DNA from: Sulfurimonas crateris
GTDB lineage: Bacteria > Campylobacterota > Campylobacteria > Campylobacterales > Sulfurimonadaceae
Reading direction: 5' to 3'
NCBI GenBank assembly: GCA_945870785.1
Contig: CAMBTK010000001.1
Coordinates: 1-64,000, forward strand
DNA length: 64,000 bases
The notes below the pieces were generated by a model. That model was not told where the DNA came from, did no database searches, and saw nothing but the letters and a program-made list of their open reading frames with translations. This document shows positions 9,749-20,172 of the stretch, one piece after another (the first letter of the stretch is position 1; the number at the start of each line of letters is the position of its first letter). Position numbers and translations under genes: made by a program.

Positions 9749-10981
9749 ATGAAAATTTTTCTACTAAGTTCACTACTTTTACAAAACATACTTTTTGCCT
9801 CTTTTAGCGCAAATATCATTGATGCAGTTAGCTTAAAACCTATAAAAGATGTAACTATCAGCGATTCTGTTTTAAGTGTTAAAAGTGATATCAATGGGAG
9901 TTTTACGATAAATAGTCTTGAGAGACCATTACATGTAAAAGCATGTGGATATAGACCATACAAAATTACACTAGATTCAAAAGGTAGTGTTTTTAAACTA
10001 GAACCTATCGTTGTAAAAGCTCTATATTTGGGTTTTTGGCATACAAGTAATAAATCTCCAAAGCTAAGAGATATTTTAAAAATAATAGATGATACTGAGA
10101 TAAATACAGTTGTTGTTGATGTTAAGAATGAGTATGGATATACCTCATTTAAGACATCTTTTGAACAAGCAAACAGATATGGTGCTGATAAAAGTGTCAT
10201 AAATAGAGATATTCAGGAGTTTATGTCACTTCTAAAAACTAAAAATATATATACAATTGCAAGAATAGTGGCGTTCAAAGATGAACTTCAAGCTACAAAT
10301 AATGTAGATTATGCAATAAAAAATAGAGATGGAACTATCTGGAGAAACCACGATAATATGGCATGGGTTGATCCATTTGACATAAGAGCGCATAACTACA
10401 TTATCTCAATTGCACAAGAAGCTGCAAAAGTAGGCTTTGATGAGATAAATTTTGACTATGTACGATTTCCTGCGAAAGATGGACTACTTTACTCAAAAGA
10501 GAGCACACAAGAAAATCGTATAAAAGCAATTGGCGATTTTTTAAATTTGGCACAAGATAGACTTAGAAAATATGGTGTCTTTATTTCGGCGGACACTTAT
10601 GGAAACATATGCTGGACAAAAGATGACAACAATATTGGTCAAACAGTGAGTTCAATGGAGGCGCATGTAGATTATTTAGCTCCAATGCTCTATCCATCTG
10701 GATTTGCAAGTGGTTCATTTTATTTTAAAAATCCATCAAATCATCCTCATGCAGTAATTTACAGAAGTATTAAAAATATTGAAGATCGAATTGATACAAA
10801 GAGAGTTAGACCATGGCTACAATACTTTAAAGATTATGCACATGAAAAGCGTCGCTATGGAGAGTTTGAGATAAAAGAGCAGATAAGAGCAACCAAGGAG
10901 ATTAATACTAACGGATGGATGATGTGGTCACCATCAAGTAGATACAACACCGAATACTTTATAAAAGATGAATCGCTTTAA
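9749..10981 (+). CDS. putative glycoside hydrolase (DUF4015/GHL-like) with N-terminal carboxypeptidase-regulatory-like domain
   Basis: NTVVVDVKNEYGY, EINFDYVRFP, ISADTYG, YLAPMLYPS motifs. Confidence 0.8.
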   Translation: MKIFLLSSLLLQNILFASFSANIIDAVSLKPIKDVTISDSVLSVKSDINGSFTINSLERPLHVKACGYRPYKITLDSKGSVFKLEPIVVKALYLGFWHTSNKSPKLRDILKIIDDTEINTVVVDVKNEYGYTSFKTSFEQANRYGADKSVINRDIQEFMSLLKTKNIYTIARIVAFKDELQATNNVDYAIKNRDGTIWRNHDNMAWVDPFDIRAHNYIISIAQEAAKVGFDEINFDYVRFPAKDGLLYSKESTQENRIKAIGDFLNLAQDRLRKYGVFISADTYGNICWTKDDNNIGQTVSSMEAHVDYLAPMLYPSGFASGSFYFKNPSNHPHAVIYRSIKNIEDRIDTKRVRPWLQYFKDYAHEKRRYGEFEIKEQIRATKEINTNGWMMWSPSSRYNTEYFIKDESL

Positions 10982-11654
10982 GCTCTCTGTTTAGGGCTTT
11001 TGCCTCTGGTATATACTCACAAACATGAGCGTGAAATTTTTTTGAGTGATTCATATGTACAAGATGTGAAAGCTCATGGACTACTATAAAATCTATAAGT
11101 TTTTTATCTATCTTTACTAGTTCTATATTTAAAGTTATAACCCCTCTAGAGCTACAACTTCCCCATCTACTTCGCATTTTCTTAAATTTTATCTCACTGA
11201 AACTAAGTTTCATAACCTCTGCAAAATACTCTACTCTTTGCGTTAAGTAAAAAGTTGCAAAACTTTTATAAAATCTATAATAGCACTTTAAAATAGCCTC
11301 TTCATTTGAAGTGTCAATTTTTGCAAGAGACTCTCTAAGCTCCTCTGCTTCATCACTATCGATACTAAAAATCTCACCAAATAGTAAAACTTCATCTTGA
11401 AAATTTATACTCAAAGAGTTAAAAGACTCTATATTTTTCAACTGTTTTCTTATCCAAGGCTCTCTTTGAATAAGAAGTTTTTGAACAAATGCGCTAGATA
11501 CTTTTGGGGTTTTAAGGAGTATCTCTCCATTTTTTTTTACACTTATGTAACTATTTTTTAGAGTTGGTTTTTGTAGATGCAAAATCTCCAAATCGTTAAA
11601 ATTTATCTTACTTGTATTCAATTGGGTCTTTTGCATTTGCTCTTTTGAATCCAT
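10959..11654 (-). CDS. YgjP-like (DUF45) M48-type metallopeptidase
   Basis: [17 protein letters not shown]...[17 protein letters not shown]. Confidence 0.85.
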   Translation of the reverse strand: MDSKEQMQKTQLNTSKINFNDLEILHLQKPTLKNSYISVKKNGEILLKTPKVSSAFVQKLLIQREPWIRKQLKNIESFNSLSINFQDEVLLFGEIFSIDSDEAEELRESLAKIDTSNEEAILKCYYRFYKSFATFYLTQRVEYFAEVMKLSFSEIKFKKMRSRWGSCSSRGVITLNIELVKIDKKLIDFIVVHELSHLVHMNHSKKFHAHVCEYIPEAKALNRELKAIHLL

Positions 11655-12282
11655 TTAGTCTCAGACGACAGCTATCACAAACTCCACAAGCTTTATCTTC
11701 ATCTTTATAACAACTCCAAGTAAGTTCAAGTGGAACATTAAGTCTAAGTGCTTGTTCAACTATCTGAGATTTACTAAGATGAACTAGAGGCATATATATT
11801 TTAATTTTTGTCTCATCTTTTGTACCTAGACTTATGCTCTTCTCCATACTGGCGATGAAAGATTCTGTACAGTCTGGGTAACCGCTACTATCCTCTTGTA
11901 CAACGCCGATAGAGATAATTTCTGCACCCTCTTTTTCTGCTAACGCACTTGATATACTTAAAAATATACCATTTCTAAATGGCACATAAGTAACTGGAAC
12001 GCCCTCTTCTACGCCATTCGTAGGCACTTCTATGCTTTTATCTGTAAGAGCTGATGCTCCTATTTGAGAGAAAAAATCTAAATCTAGGACATAGCTCTTC
12101 TTAACATCAAGTGCGTCACATATCTTCTTAAAACAAGATAGCTCTTTATCCATAGTTCTTTGCCCATAATTAAAGTGCAAAGCTATAATCTCATAGCCCA
12201 TCTCTTTGACCATATAGGCCCCTAGTGTGGAATCCATTCCGCCACTCATAATGCAAATTGCTTTTTTATTTTCTAATTTCAT
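11608..12282 (-). CDS. queC: 7-cyano-7-deazaguanine synthase
   Basis: [47 protein letters not shown]. Confidence 0.95.
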   Translation of the reverse strand: MKLENKKAICIMSGGMDSTLGAYMVKEMGYEIIALHFNYGQRTMDKELSCFKKICDALDVKKSYVLDLDFFSQIGASALTDKSIEVPTNGVEEGVPVTYVPFRNGIFLSISSALAEKEGAEIISIGVVQEDSSGYPDCTESFIASMEKSISLGTKDETKIKIYMPLVHLSKSQIVEQALRLNVPLELTWSCYKDEDKACGVCDSCRLRLNGFKRANAKDPIEYK

Positions 12283-12367
12283 AAAGCAATTCTAGCATAT
12301 TATTTTAACCTTCATTAAATGCAATACCTAATATAATGCCCTAATATTCAAAAGAAAAGGGGATATC

Positions 12368-12547
12368 ATGGAAGTTTCATCATCAAATACAACTACTCAA
12401 TCATCAGTTGGAGTAGAAGCTATCAAAAAAGCTACTGAGATACAAGAGCGAGATGTCTTAAAAGTTTTAGAATCAGCAAAAGAAGCATCTCAAAAAGATG
12501 TTGCACAAAAAACAGGGTTAGGGACTAACCTAAATTTAGCTGGTTAA
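12368..12547 (+). CDS. YjfB-like putative motility protein (59 aa)
   Basis: ATG after AAAAGGGG; MEVSSSNTTTQSSVGVEAIKKATEIQERDVLKVLESAKEASQKDVAQKTGLGTNLNLAG*. Absent from the ORF track (below length cut-off). Confidence 0.65.
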   Translation: MEVSSSNTTTQSSVGVEAIKKATEIQERDVLKVLESAKEASQKDVAQKTGLGTNLNLAG

Positions 12548-12562
12548 GGTAGAGTATATAAC

Positions 12563-12982
12563 TTGATAGAATTTGACAACAGAACCTCGCTAACCCTCCA
12601 AATAGAGACGATAGAAGCTATCGCCTCTTCTCTTAGCAATAAAGAAATAGAGTTGATTATTACAGATGAAAACGAGATGAGAGAGATTAACAAAACTCAT
12701 AGAAACATTGATAAAGCAACAGATGTATTAAGTTTTCCTTATGAGGAAATGCCGCTTAGTCCTTTAGGAAGTATCGTTATATGCTCCTCGTTCATACAAG
12801 AGAAATCAAAAGAGCTTGGGCACACAAATGATGATGAATTTGCGCTTCTTTTTATACATGGAGTACTTCATCTTCTTGGATATGACCACGAAGTTGACGA
12901 TGGAGAGATGCGAGAAGAGGAGGCAAAAATTATAAAAGATTTTAATTTGCCTCAAAGCTTAATAATTAGAACAGAGGGCTAA
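12563..12982 (+). CDS. ybeY: endoribonuclease YbeY
   Basis: HGVLHLLGYDHEVDD; ATDVLSFPYEE; TTG start. Confidence 0.92.
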   Translation: MIEFDNRTSLTLQIETIEAIASSLSNKEIELIITDENEMREINKTHRNIDKATDVLSFPYEEMPLSPLGSIVICSSFIQEKSKELGHTNDDEFALLFIHGVLHLLGYDHEVDDGEMREEEAKIIKDFNLPQSLIIRTEG

Positions 12983-12988
12983 GAGTAT

Positions 12989-13915
12989 ATGGATTTTATC
13001 ATTTTTACAGTTGCGATGGCTGCGCTTATTTATGGAGCAGATTTTGTTATAAACGAGTCACAAAGAATAGCTCTTCATTTCAATATATCACACTACGTTA
13101 TCGGTGCTACTCTTGTAGCGTTTGGAACTTCAATGCCAGAGATGGCGGCTTCAATGATGGCATCATATGGAGGCAAAAGTGAGATGGCTATAGCGAATGT
13201 TGTCGGTAGCAATATTTTCAATATAGCACTTATTTTAGGAGTTGTGTTTTTTATATCAAAAAATATGAACCCAGAGCGAGACATCTTTAAAAAAGATAGT
13301 GCTTGGATTGCAGTGCCTGTTGTTGTTTTCATGTTGATGATTCAAGATAGCACTATAAGCAGAGCTGATGGGGTTTTATTTCTCTTAATAATGGTTTCAT
13401 ATATTATATTTCTGTTTACTGGTCCAAAAGATGATTTTGAAGATGCAATAGACGAAGATTTAGTTAAAGAGAAGTTTAATTGGTCAAAAACTATTCTGCT
13501 TTTGAGCGTAGGATTTGTACTAACCATTGGCGGTGCAAATTTTGTTGTTGAGAGCGGAACAAATATAGCTAGAGTGTTTGGTGTAAGCGAGTGGATTATC
13601 GGATTGTTTCTTATCGCACTCGGTACTTCTTTGCCTGAACTTGTAGTCTCTTTAACTGCCGTAAAAAATGGAAATGCAGAGATGGGTATAGGAAATATTA
13701 TAGGCTCAAATGTTGCTAACTTTTCTATGGTTTTAGGGGCTGCTTCAATAATAAATCCATTAACTGTAAACTTAATTACTGCACAGTTTGACATTTATGT
13801 GATGATTGGTGTCTCAATTACTCTTCTTTTCATTACAGCAAACAGACTTTATAACAAAACAGGAGCAATATTTTTATTAACAATACTTGCTCTTTTTCTA
13901 CTTAACTCTTTTTAA
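12989..13915 (+). CDS. calcium/sodium antiporter, CaCA family
   Basis: Duplicated GTSMPEMAASMMASYGGKSEMAIANVVGSNIFNIALILG / GTSLPELVVSLTAVKNGNAEMGIGNIIGSNVAN. Confidence 0.93.
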   Translation: MDFIIFTVAMAALIYGADFVINESQRIALHFNISHYVIGATLVAFGTSMPEMAASMMASYGGKSEMAIANVVGSNIFNIALILGVVFFISKNMNPERDIFKKDSAWIAVPVVVFMLMIQDSTISRADGVLFLLIMVSYIIFLFTGPKDDFEDAIDEDLVKEKFNWSKTILLLSVGFVLTIGGANFVVESGTNIARVFGVSEWIIGLFLIALGTSLPELVVSLTAVKNGNAEMGIGNIIGSNVANFSMVLGAASIINPLTVNLITAQFDIYVMIGVSITLLFITANRLYNKTGAIFLLTILALFLLNSF

Positions 13916-13953
13916 TATACCCCTTAGAGATGAACACTCATCTCTGAAGCGTA

Positions 13954-15759
13954 CTACTTTTTATCTTCTATCTCTTGTTTTATATACCCAAGCTCTAAGA
14001 GTTTATTATAGATTCCAGATACAATATCTCCAGTTGCAGCTCCACCATGTCCGCCATGCTCAACCATAGCTAAAACTACATACTGAGGATTGTCATATGG
14101 ACCATATGTTGTAAACCAAGCATGTGAACGAGTGTAGTACTCCATCGTATGTTCTAACTCTCTCTCTTTAATATCTTGAAGTATCCCAACAACTTGAGCA
14201 GTTCCAGTTTTACCAGCAACTTTAACTTTTGTTCTAAGGTAGTTTGTAGCTGTTCCGCCTGGGACATTACAAACCTCATACATTGCTCTTTGAATTGTGG
14301 GCAGCCTCTTTAGCTCATTTTCAGTAAGTACATCTTGTAGTTCTGGCTCAACGACTTTGTCTCCTATCGTATTTGCAAAATGCGGAACTGGTAGTTTGCC
14401 AGTAGCCATAAGTGCTGTAAACTGTGCTATTTGCATAGGAGTCGTTAAGAAATCGCCCTGCCCAATCGACGTGTTTACTGTTTCACCTATGTACCATGGT
14501 TTATTATACTTCTTTTTTTTCCACTCACGAGATGGAACAGTACCTATAAATTCATTTGGTAAATCAACACCTGTTTTTTTTCCAAGCCCATATCGCATAA
14601 GACCATCGCTCATTTTCTCTATTCCAAGCCTTAGGCTACCTTTATAAAAAAAATCATCACAACTCTCTCTAATGGCTTTTTTTATATCTGTACTTCCATG
14701 CCCATCTTTCTTCCAGCATCTAAATACACGTGAGCCAAGTGGCATAGAAGCTGTACAAAACACATTAAAGTTTGGACCAACTTCTGGTGAAGTTATATAG
14801 AGTAGTCCAAGACCTGTTTTTATAACTGAACCAGGGGGATAAAGTCCATGGATAAGCTTGTTTGTAAAAGGTTTATCAAGGCTATTTGAGAGCTTATCCC
14901 AGACCTCATTGCTTATACCAGTTACAAAAGTATTCAAATCATACTCTGGAAAACTACTAGCAGACAAAATAGCACCATTCATTGCCATAACAATAACTGC
15001 TCCAGCCTTGTTCACAAAGAGTGATGATATATATTTTTGAAGTTCAATATCAATATTTAAAGTAAGCTTTGTGTCCTCAGAAGGTTTTTGGCTTGATAAT
15101 TCTTCTACTTCTTGGTTATTTGCATTTACTTTAATCTCTCTTTTTCCAGATAATCCTTGAAGATATTCATTATAGTATTTCTCAATGCCAGATTTACCGC
15201 TGTATCCAATTAGCTTAACAAGATTATCATCTGCGACATCATCTTTATTTGCACGTCCAACGTAGCCAATAGCATGTGCGCCTATTTCGCTATATGGATA
15301 GAATCTCTTTGGAGATGAGACAATATTTATGTTTTCTCTTAGGCTTAAAATCGAGTATATAGGCATAATCTGCTCATATGATACAAAATCAACTATGTCA
15401 ATAAAGTTATGGTTGTAATATGAGTCAACCTTTTTATACTCTTTAATTATCTTCTCTTTATCTAAGTTAGGCAGTAAAGATATTAGTTTATTTAGCTCAT
15501 CTTCAAAAACTTCAGAGTTTTTCTCAAGCCCTAAATGAGGCGCTAGTTGTATCTTAAATCCAAGCTCATTAATTGCAATAGGTCTATTGTTTATATCAAC
15601 TATCTCGCCCCTTACTGGCGGTATCTGTTCTATTTTAATTGTATTGTTATATGATAGCTTCTCGTAATAACTGTTTGATTGAACTGAGAGAAAAAACACT
15701 CTCACCAAAAGAGCAAGCCATAGAGATGCAAAGATAAAAAGTATAAATTTTATTTTCAT
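13954..15759 (-). CDS. mrdA: penicillin-binding protein 2
   Basis: N-terminal TM, PGSVIKTGLGL (SxxK), KVAGKTGTAQVV. Confidence 0.93.
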   Translation of the reverse strand: MKIKFILFIFASLWLALLVRVFFLSVQSNSYYEKLSYNNTIKIEQIPPVRGEIVDINNRPIAINELGFKIQLAPHLGLEKNSEVFEDELNKLISLLPNLDKEKIIKEYKKVDSYYNHNFIDIVDFVSYEQIMPIYSILSLRENINIVSSPKRFYPYSEIGAHAIGYVGRANKDDVADDNLVKLIGYSGKSGIEKYYNEYLQGLSGKREIKVNANNQEVEELSSQKPSEDTKLTLNIDIELQKYISSLFVNKAGAVIVMAMNGAILSASSFPEYDLNTFVTGISNEVWDKLSNSLDKPFTNKLIHGLYPPGSVIKTGLGLLYITSPEVGPNFNVFCTASMPLGSRVFRCWKKDGHGSTDIKKAIRESCDDFFYKGSLRLGIEKMSDGLMRYGLGKKTGVDLPNEFIGTVPSREWKKKKYNKPWYIGETVNTSIGQGDFLTTPMQIAQFTALMATGKLPVPHFANTIGDKVVEPELQDVLTENELKRLPTIQRAMYEVCNVPGGTATNYLRTKVKVAGKTGTAQVVGILQDIKERELEHTMEYYTRSHAWFTTYGPYDNPQYVVLAMVEHGGHGGAATGDIVSGIYNKLLELGYIKQEIEDKK

Positions 15760-16208
15760 AATATGCTCAAAATTAAAAATTCAATAACTATATAGTAAAT
15801 TACATAGTAGTTTATACTAGGTAGTGGAAATAAAAAAATATTTGACAAAAACGAGTAAAAAAGAAAAAAGCCTATATATACAAAAACAACAATCATAAAA
15901 TTTATACATGCTGTACAGCTAGAGCTTTTAACTATTTTTGGAATAATATATTTATGTAAAATTGAAAAATAAATTATAGTGCTAAATAAAACATAGCTAT
16001 TTTCTGATTCAAAAAGTAAGAGACAAAAAATGATAAGAAAAAGAGTTATCGAGTCCTCTTTTTTAAGTGATTTTGAAAAATAGAAGTAAAGCACCGTAAG
16101 TAATGGTGGTAAAAAAAGATATATACCGCTTAGTGCAGTATACAGAAGAAACAATACACCATAAAGGTATATTGCTAGAGGGTTTTTATAAGAGAGACTT
16201 CGTTGCAT
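15756..16208 (-). CDS. polytopic membrane protein in MreD-like position
   Basis: Strongly hydrophobic ORF overlapping mrdA start by 4 bp. Confidence 0.6.
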   Translation of the reverse strand: MQRSLSYKNPLAIYLYGVLFLLYTALSGIYLFLPPLLTVLYFYFSKSLKKEDSITLFLIIFCLLLFESENSYVLFSTIIYFSILHKYIIPKIVKSSSCTACINFMIVVFVYIGFFLFYSFLSNIFLFPLPSINYYVIYYIVIEFLILSIL

Positions 16209-16636
16209 ATTGGAAAATGTTTACATTTAATACAGTCTGCCCATATTTTATGTTCTGGAAGTGACTCTTTTGGAATCTCAATAAAACCTAGATTTTCAAA
16301 AAAAGATTGCTTATAAGTCAAACTAAGCACTTTTTGAAGTCCTAATATTTTTGCATTATCTGTTGCTTTTGTAACTAAACTCTGCCCTATTCCTTGACCT
16401 CTTCTTCCATCTTTTACAACAAGAGATCTGATCTCAGCAAGCGTTGGTGTATGAATATGAAGAGCACAAAATCCAACTATCTCTGAGTCATCTTTAGCTA
16501 AAATATAAGACCTGATATTTGTTGCAATCTCGTCTGAACTTCTTGCAAGAATGACACCAGCCTCGACTTCAGCTGCTACTAATCTTTGCATCTCTTGTAT
16601 ATCTGAGAGTTTTGCATTTGTTAATTCAATCTTCAT
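16175..16636 (-). CDS. GNAT N-acetyltransferase, short N-acetylglutamate synthase-like
   Basis: IRSLVVKDGRRGQGIGQSLV; LTYKQSFFENLGF; start set at MKIELTNAK. Confidence 0.8.
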   Translation of the reverse strand: MKIELTNAKLSDIQEMQRLVAAEVEAGVILARSSDEIATNIRSYILAKDDSEIVGFCALHIHTPTLAEIRSLVVKDGRRGQGIGQSLVTKATDNAKILGLQKVLSLTYKQSFFENLGFIEIPKESLPEHKIWADCIKCKHFPICNEVSLIKTL

Positions 16637-17255
16637 TGACATGCTCCTGTTCCTTCTCATTTAAAATATCGTAAATAAGCGTTACCACTTTTGCCATTCC
16701 CTTTTTCTTGGAGCTAGAAACCATAAGAGCCTCTGGAAAAATTCTTCTTAACTCATTTTGCTCTTTTTGATTAAGCTTATCTACTTTGGTAAAAATCTGA
16801 ACTATATGTTGAGTAGGGTTTGCACACTCAAGCAAAAAATCACTTACAGATTTATCTATTTCTAAAAAAGGGTGTCTGCAATCAACAAGATGTATAAAAA
16901 TTTTAATCTGTTTTCTTAGTGCTATATAGTCTGTTAAGTTTCTCTCCCAATCATATTTGATAGATTTTGCTACTTTTGCATAGCCAAATCCAGGTAAGTC
17001 AACAAACTTAGCTAAACTTTTTGTGCTATCTTCTCTGTTTATGAAAGTTACATCAAAGTAGTTTATAAGTCTTGTTTTACCAGGTGTTGATGAGACTTTA
17101 GCCAAGCCTTTATGGTTTGAGAGCGCATTAAGCAGAGAGCTCTTACCAACGTTTGAACGAGCCATAAAAACAACCTCATTATGCTCATCACTAGGTGGCG
17201 CAGCACTTATATTTGGGGCAGATGTAATAAACTTTGCCTCTACAATCTCAATCAT
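16626..17255 (-). CDS. engB: ribosome biogenesis GTP-binding protein YsxC/EngB
   Basis: ARSNVGKSSLLNAL, DLPGFGYAKV, TKVDKL. Confidence 0.93.
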   Translation of the reverse strand: MIEIVEAKFITSAPNISAAPPSDEHNEVVFMARSNVGKSSLLNALSNHKGLAKVSSTPGKTRLINYFDVTFINREDSTKSLAKFVDLPGFGYAKVAKSIKYDWERNLTDYIALRKQIKIFIHLVDCRHPFLEIDKSVSDFLLECANPTQHIVQIFTKVDKLNQKEQNELRRIFPEALMVSSSKKKGMAKVVTLIYDILNEKEQEHVNED

Positions 17256-17749
17256 TTGTTTTCTTTCTTGTCATCTTTTGTCTTATTTTGATCTTCTGGC
17301 ATATTAAAAATCATAATTACAGGCTCTTTTTCTGCACCTTTCGCATATGCTTTGCCTTCGATAGTTTTTAAAATAACTTCATCCCCTATTATCTCTTTTT
17401 TGTCATCTATCTGTTTTAGATGCACATCTTGATAAAAGTAGTACTCTTTTGTTTGTGGAAGATAGATTACTTTATGAGCTTTTCCAGTATACAAAGAACC
17501 TTCTAAAGTTTTTATCTTAAACGAAGAGTTACCCTCAGCTATAAATTTAGTAGGCTCTTGATTACTATTTGTGTGAATGGTTACTTTTGAGGCATTCAAC
17601 TCATCAGCTCCCTTGATGATGTTAACATCGCCTTCAAATATAGAAATTCCAGCTTTTTGATCTGCGTTAAAAAGTTTTGCTTTTATTTGTAACTCTTGCG
17701 CAAAAAGTGATGTTGCCAATAAAATTATTATTAAAACTCTTTTTTTCAT
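17252..17749 (-). CDS. lptA: LPS transport periplasmic protein LptA
   Basis: Signal peptide, OstA-like repeats, next to lptC-like/kdsC. Confidence 0.85.
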   Translation of the reverse strand: MKKRVLIIILLATSLFAQELQIKAKLFNADQKAGISIFEGDVNIIKGADELNASKVTIHTNSNQEPTKFIAEGNSSFKIKTLEGSLYTGKAHKVIYLPQTKEYYFYQDVHLKQIDDKKEIIGDEVILKTIEGKAYAKGAEKEPVIMIFNMPEDQNKTKDDKKENK

Positions 17750-18265
17750 TTATCTCTCTTTTAGTTGATATTTTGCAGTTACATTTTTTGATGCAACTTT
17801 CTCAAGGGAGCTATTATAATGCAGCCCTTTTCCTATTACTCTATTCGCTCCTCTGTATAGAAGATAGTCTCCATCAGCAATAGCTATGCTTGTTTTTTTG
17901 TTATATGTCGCTTTTTGTGTCTCAAATGTTAAACCATCTTCTCGTACATAGACAATATCTCCATCAAGATATACGATATCACCTTTATAAATTCCACTAT
18001 TTGATTTCATATTTGCAACATACTCTTTAGAGTTATCTGTATAATCTATATCATCAACTCTGTATCTATCACTGTATCTAATAGCTTTTGTGCCATTCAT
18101 TAACGTAATAAGACCATGAGAGTCAAATTCATACATAGTAAATGATGAGATACTGAAGAGTTCAACATCTCCAAAAGAGCTCTCTTTAATCTCCAAAGGT
18201 TTAAATAAAAAAAGTATCATCATAAGAGAAAAAGAGATAATAAGAAAAAAATAGTTTATATTCAT
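17750..18265 (-). CDS. lptC: LptC-like LPS export protein
   Basis: N-terminal TM, OstA-like repeats; position between kdsC and lptA. Confidence 0.75.
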   Translation of the reverse strand: MNINYFFLIISFSLMMILFLFKPLEIKESSFGDVELFSISSFTMYEFDSHGLITLMNGTKAIRYSDRYRVDDIDYTDNSKEYVANMKSNSGIYKGDIVYLDGDIVYVREDGLTFETQKATYNKKTSIAIADGDYLLYRGANRVIGKGLHYNSSLEKVASKNVTAKYQLKER

Positions 18266-18269
18266 ATTA

Positions 18270-18764
18270 TTATAACCAAAGAGCCATAAATTGCTCTCTT
18301 AAATCATTCTCATCAACAAGAGTATCTATCATCTCCCTGACTGCTCCATCTCCGCCATTATGCGTTAAAGTTGTATCAACTATCTCTCTAATCTCTTTTA
18401 CGCCATCTTTTGGAGTAAAGCTTCTGCCGACACTGCGCAGCATTTTAAAGTCATTTAAATCATCGCCGATTGCACCAACTTCATAATACTTTAAGCCCAA
18501 AGAATCAATAAGCTCTTTGAGTACGCTCTGCTTATCTTTAATACCTTGAAAAAGATATTTAATTCCAAGCTCTGTGGCTCTTTTTTCTACTATTTTAGAG
18601 TCTCTTCCTGTGATTATTGCTACATTTAAACCCATTTTTATCCATGAGCTGATTGCTAAACCATCTTTGACATTGAAGTTTTTTGTCTCAGAGCCATCAG
18701 AGTGATATATTATTTTTCCATCACTCATACATCCATCAACATCAAGCACAATCAACTTAATCAA
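18270..18764 (-). CDS. kdsC: KDO-8-phosphate phosphatase (HAD)
   Basis: LDVDGCMSDG, ITGRDS, GDDLNDFKML. Confidence 0.92.
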   Translation of the reverse strand: MIKLIVLDVDGCMSDGKIIYHSDGSETKNFNVKDGLAISSWIKMGLNVAIITGRDSKIVEKRATELGIKYLFQGIKDKQSVLKELIDSLGLKYYEVGAIGDDLNDFKMLRSVGRSFTPKDGVKEIREIVDTTLTHNGGDGAVREMIDTLVDENDLREQFMALWL

Positions 18765-19333
18765 AGAACATCTTTCGTGCTTGGAATTCCAATTCTATCA
18801 TTTTTTTGCATTGCACGGCGAATTGCTACGGCAAGAGCCTTAAAAGCTGCTTCGATAATATGATGTTTATTTTTACCTCTAAGAAGAACTATATGTGTGC
18901 TTATTCTTGCATTTAATACAAAAGCTCTAAAAAATTCTTCTACAAGCTCTGTGTCAAATTGCCCTACTTTTCCAGTAACATCAACATTATAAACCAAATA
19001 AGGTCTATTGCTGAGATCTAAATCACAACTTACACAAGCCTCATCCATAACTATATTTGCACTTCCAAAACGCTCCATATTTGCAACTGGGTAGATTGCT
19101 TCTGCGATAAGTGCACCAAGAACGATTCCTATATCTTCTACGCTATGGTGATCATCTATATGTGTATCACCCTTGCATATAATCTCGATATCAATCAAAG
19201 AGTGTTTTGAAAAACTATCAAGCATGTGGTCTAAAAATCCAACACCCGTATCTATTTTACTTTTGCCACTACCATTTACATCTAACGAAACAGTAATATC
19301 CGTCTCTTTTGTTTTTCTGCTTTTACTAATCAT
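18761..19333 (-). CDS. hisB: imidazoleglycerol-phosphate dehydratase
   Basis: GVGFLDHMLDSFSKH, GDTHIDDHHSVEDIGI, GKNKHHIIEAAFKA. Confidence 0.96.
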   Translation of the reverse strand: MISKSRKTKETDITVSLDVNGSGKSKIDTGVGFLDHMLDSFSKHSLIDIEIICKGDTHIDDHHSVEDIGIVLGALIAEAIYPVANMERFGSANIVMDEACVSCDLDLSNRPYLVYNVDVTGKVGQFDTELVEEFFRAFVLNARISTHIVLLRGKNKHHIIEAAFKALAVAIRRAMQKNDRIGIPSTKDVL

Positions 19334-19334
19334 C

Positions 19335-20147
19335 TTAATCCTCTCTCACTATAAATGAGCCTTTAAAATTACCTAATGCAAGGTAGTCTCTAGCCTCTTG
19401 TTCACTTCTGAAGCCTTTTAGCCATACTTTAAACATTCTACCACTTTGTGTCTGCATATCTTTTATAATTGTCTCGTATCCGTCAGTCTTATTATACTTT
19501 TGTTGTGTTTCAATAGCACCCTCAACTCTTGAAAAAGATGCAATTTGTAGTGCAAATCCATCAATAACTTGATCTGGAGGCGATATTTGTAAATCTTTTT
19601 CAAGTGGAATATCTCTTTTGTCTTTTGAGTGGAAACCAAGAACTTCAACCTTAACTGGAGCCGTTCCAGCACCAAGCATATCTATCTTTTTTGCTGCTGT
19701 GTTTGAGAGATCTATAATTCTTCTCTCGATAAATGGACCTCTATCGTTTATTCTTACAACTACACTTTTCTTATTTCTCTGATTTGTTACTTTCACGATT
19801 GTATTCATAGGTAGTGTTTTATGAGCAGCTGTCATATCATACATATTGTAAGTTTCGCCATTAGAAGTTAGTTTGCCATGAAAATCAGGACCATACCAAC
19901 TGGCAAAACCATCAAACTCATCTCCAACGCTTACTACAGTAGGATAATACTTTATTCCTCTTATCTCATAAGGTCTCATTGTTGGATGACTATAATTTTT
20001 TTTATCTACAGATGAGTTATAAGCGTTTTTACTTGAAGAGTAGCTAGTTGGTGAATCTGAAGATGTATAAACTCTTGTACCCCTTGTGCTACACCCTGTA
20101 ATAAGCAGAAGCACTAATAGAGTTGAAAATATATACAATTTATTCAT
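19335..20147 (-). CDS. rlpA: septal ring lytic transglycosylase RlpA (lipoprotein with SPOR domain)
   Basis: LLITGCS lipobox; [31 protein letters not shown]. Confidence 0.92.
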   Translation of the reverse strand: MNKLYIFSTLLVLLLITGCSTRGTRVYTSSDSPTSYSSSKNAYNSSVDKKNYSHPTMRPYEIRGIKYYPTVVSVGDEFDGFASWYGPDFHGKLTSNGETYNMYDMTAAHKTLPMNTIVKVTNQRNKKSVVVRINDRGPFIERRIIDLSNTAAKKIDMLGAGTAPVKVEVLGFHSKDKRDIPLEKDLQISPPDQVIDGFALQIASFSRVEGAIETQQKYNKTDGYETIIKDMQTQSGRMFKVWLKGFRSEQEARDYLALGNFKGSFIVRED

Positions 20148-20172
20148 GCGTTATAATCTTTATAGTTATTTT

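Noticed and set aside
9619-10200. 193-aa minus-strand ORF
   Set aside because: Antisense to dctP and the DUF4015-like gene, which have clear protein signatures; composition typical of a shadow ORF.
13342-13794. 150-aa minus-strand ORF
   Set aside because: Shadow frame of the CaCA antiporter gene.
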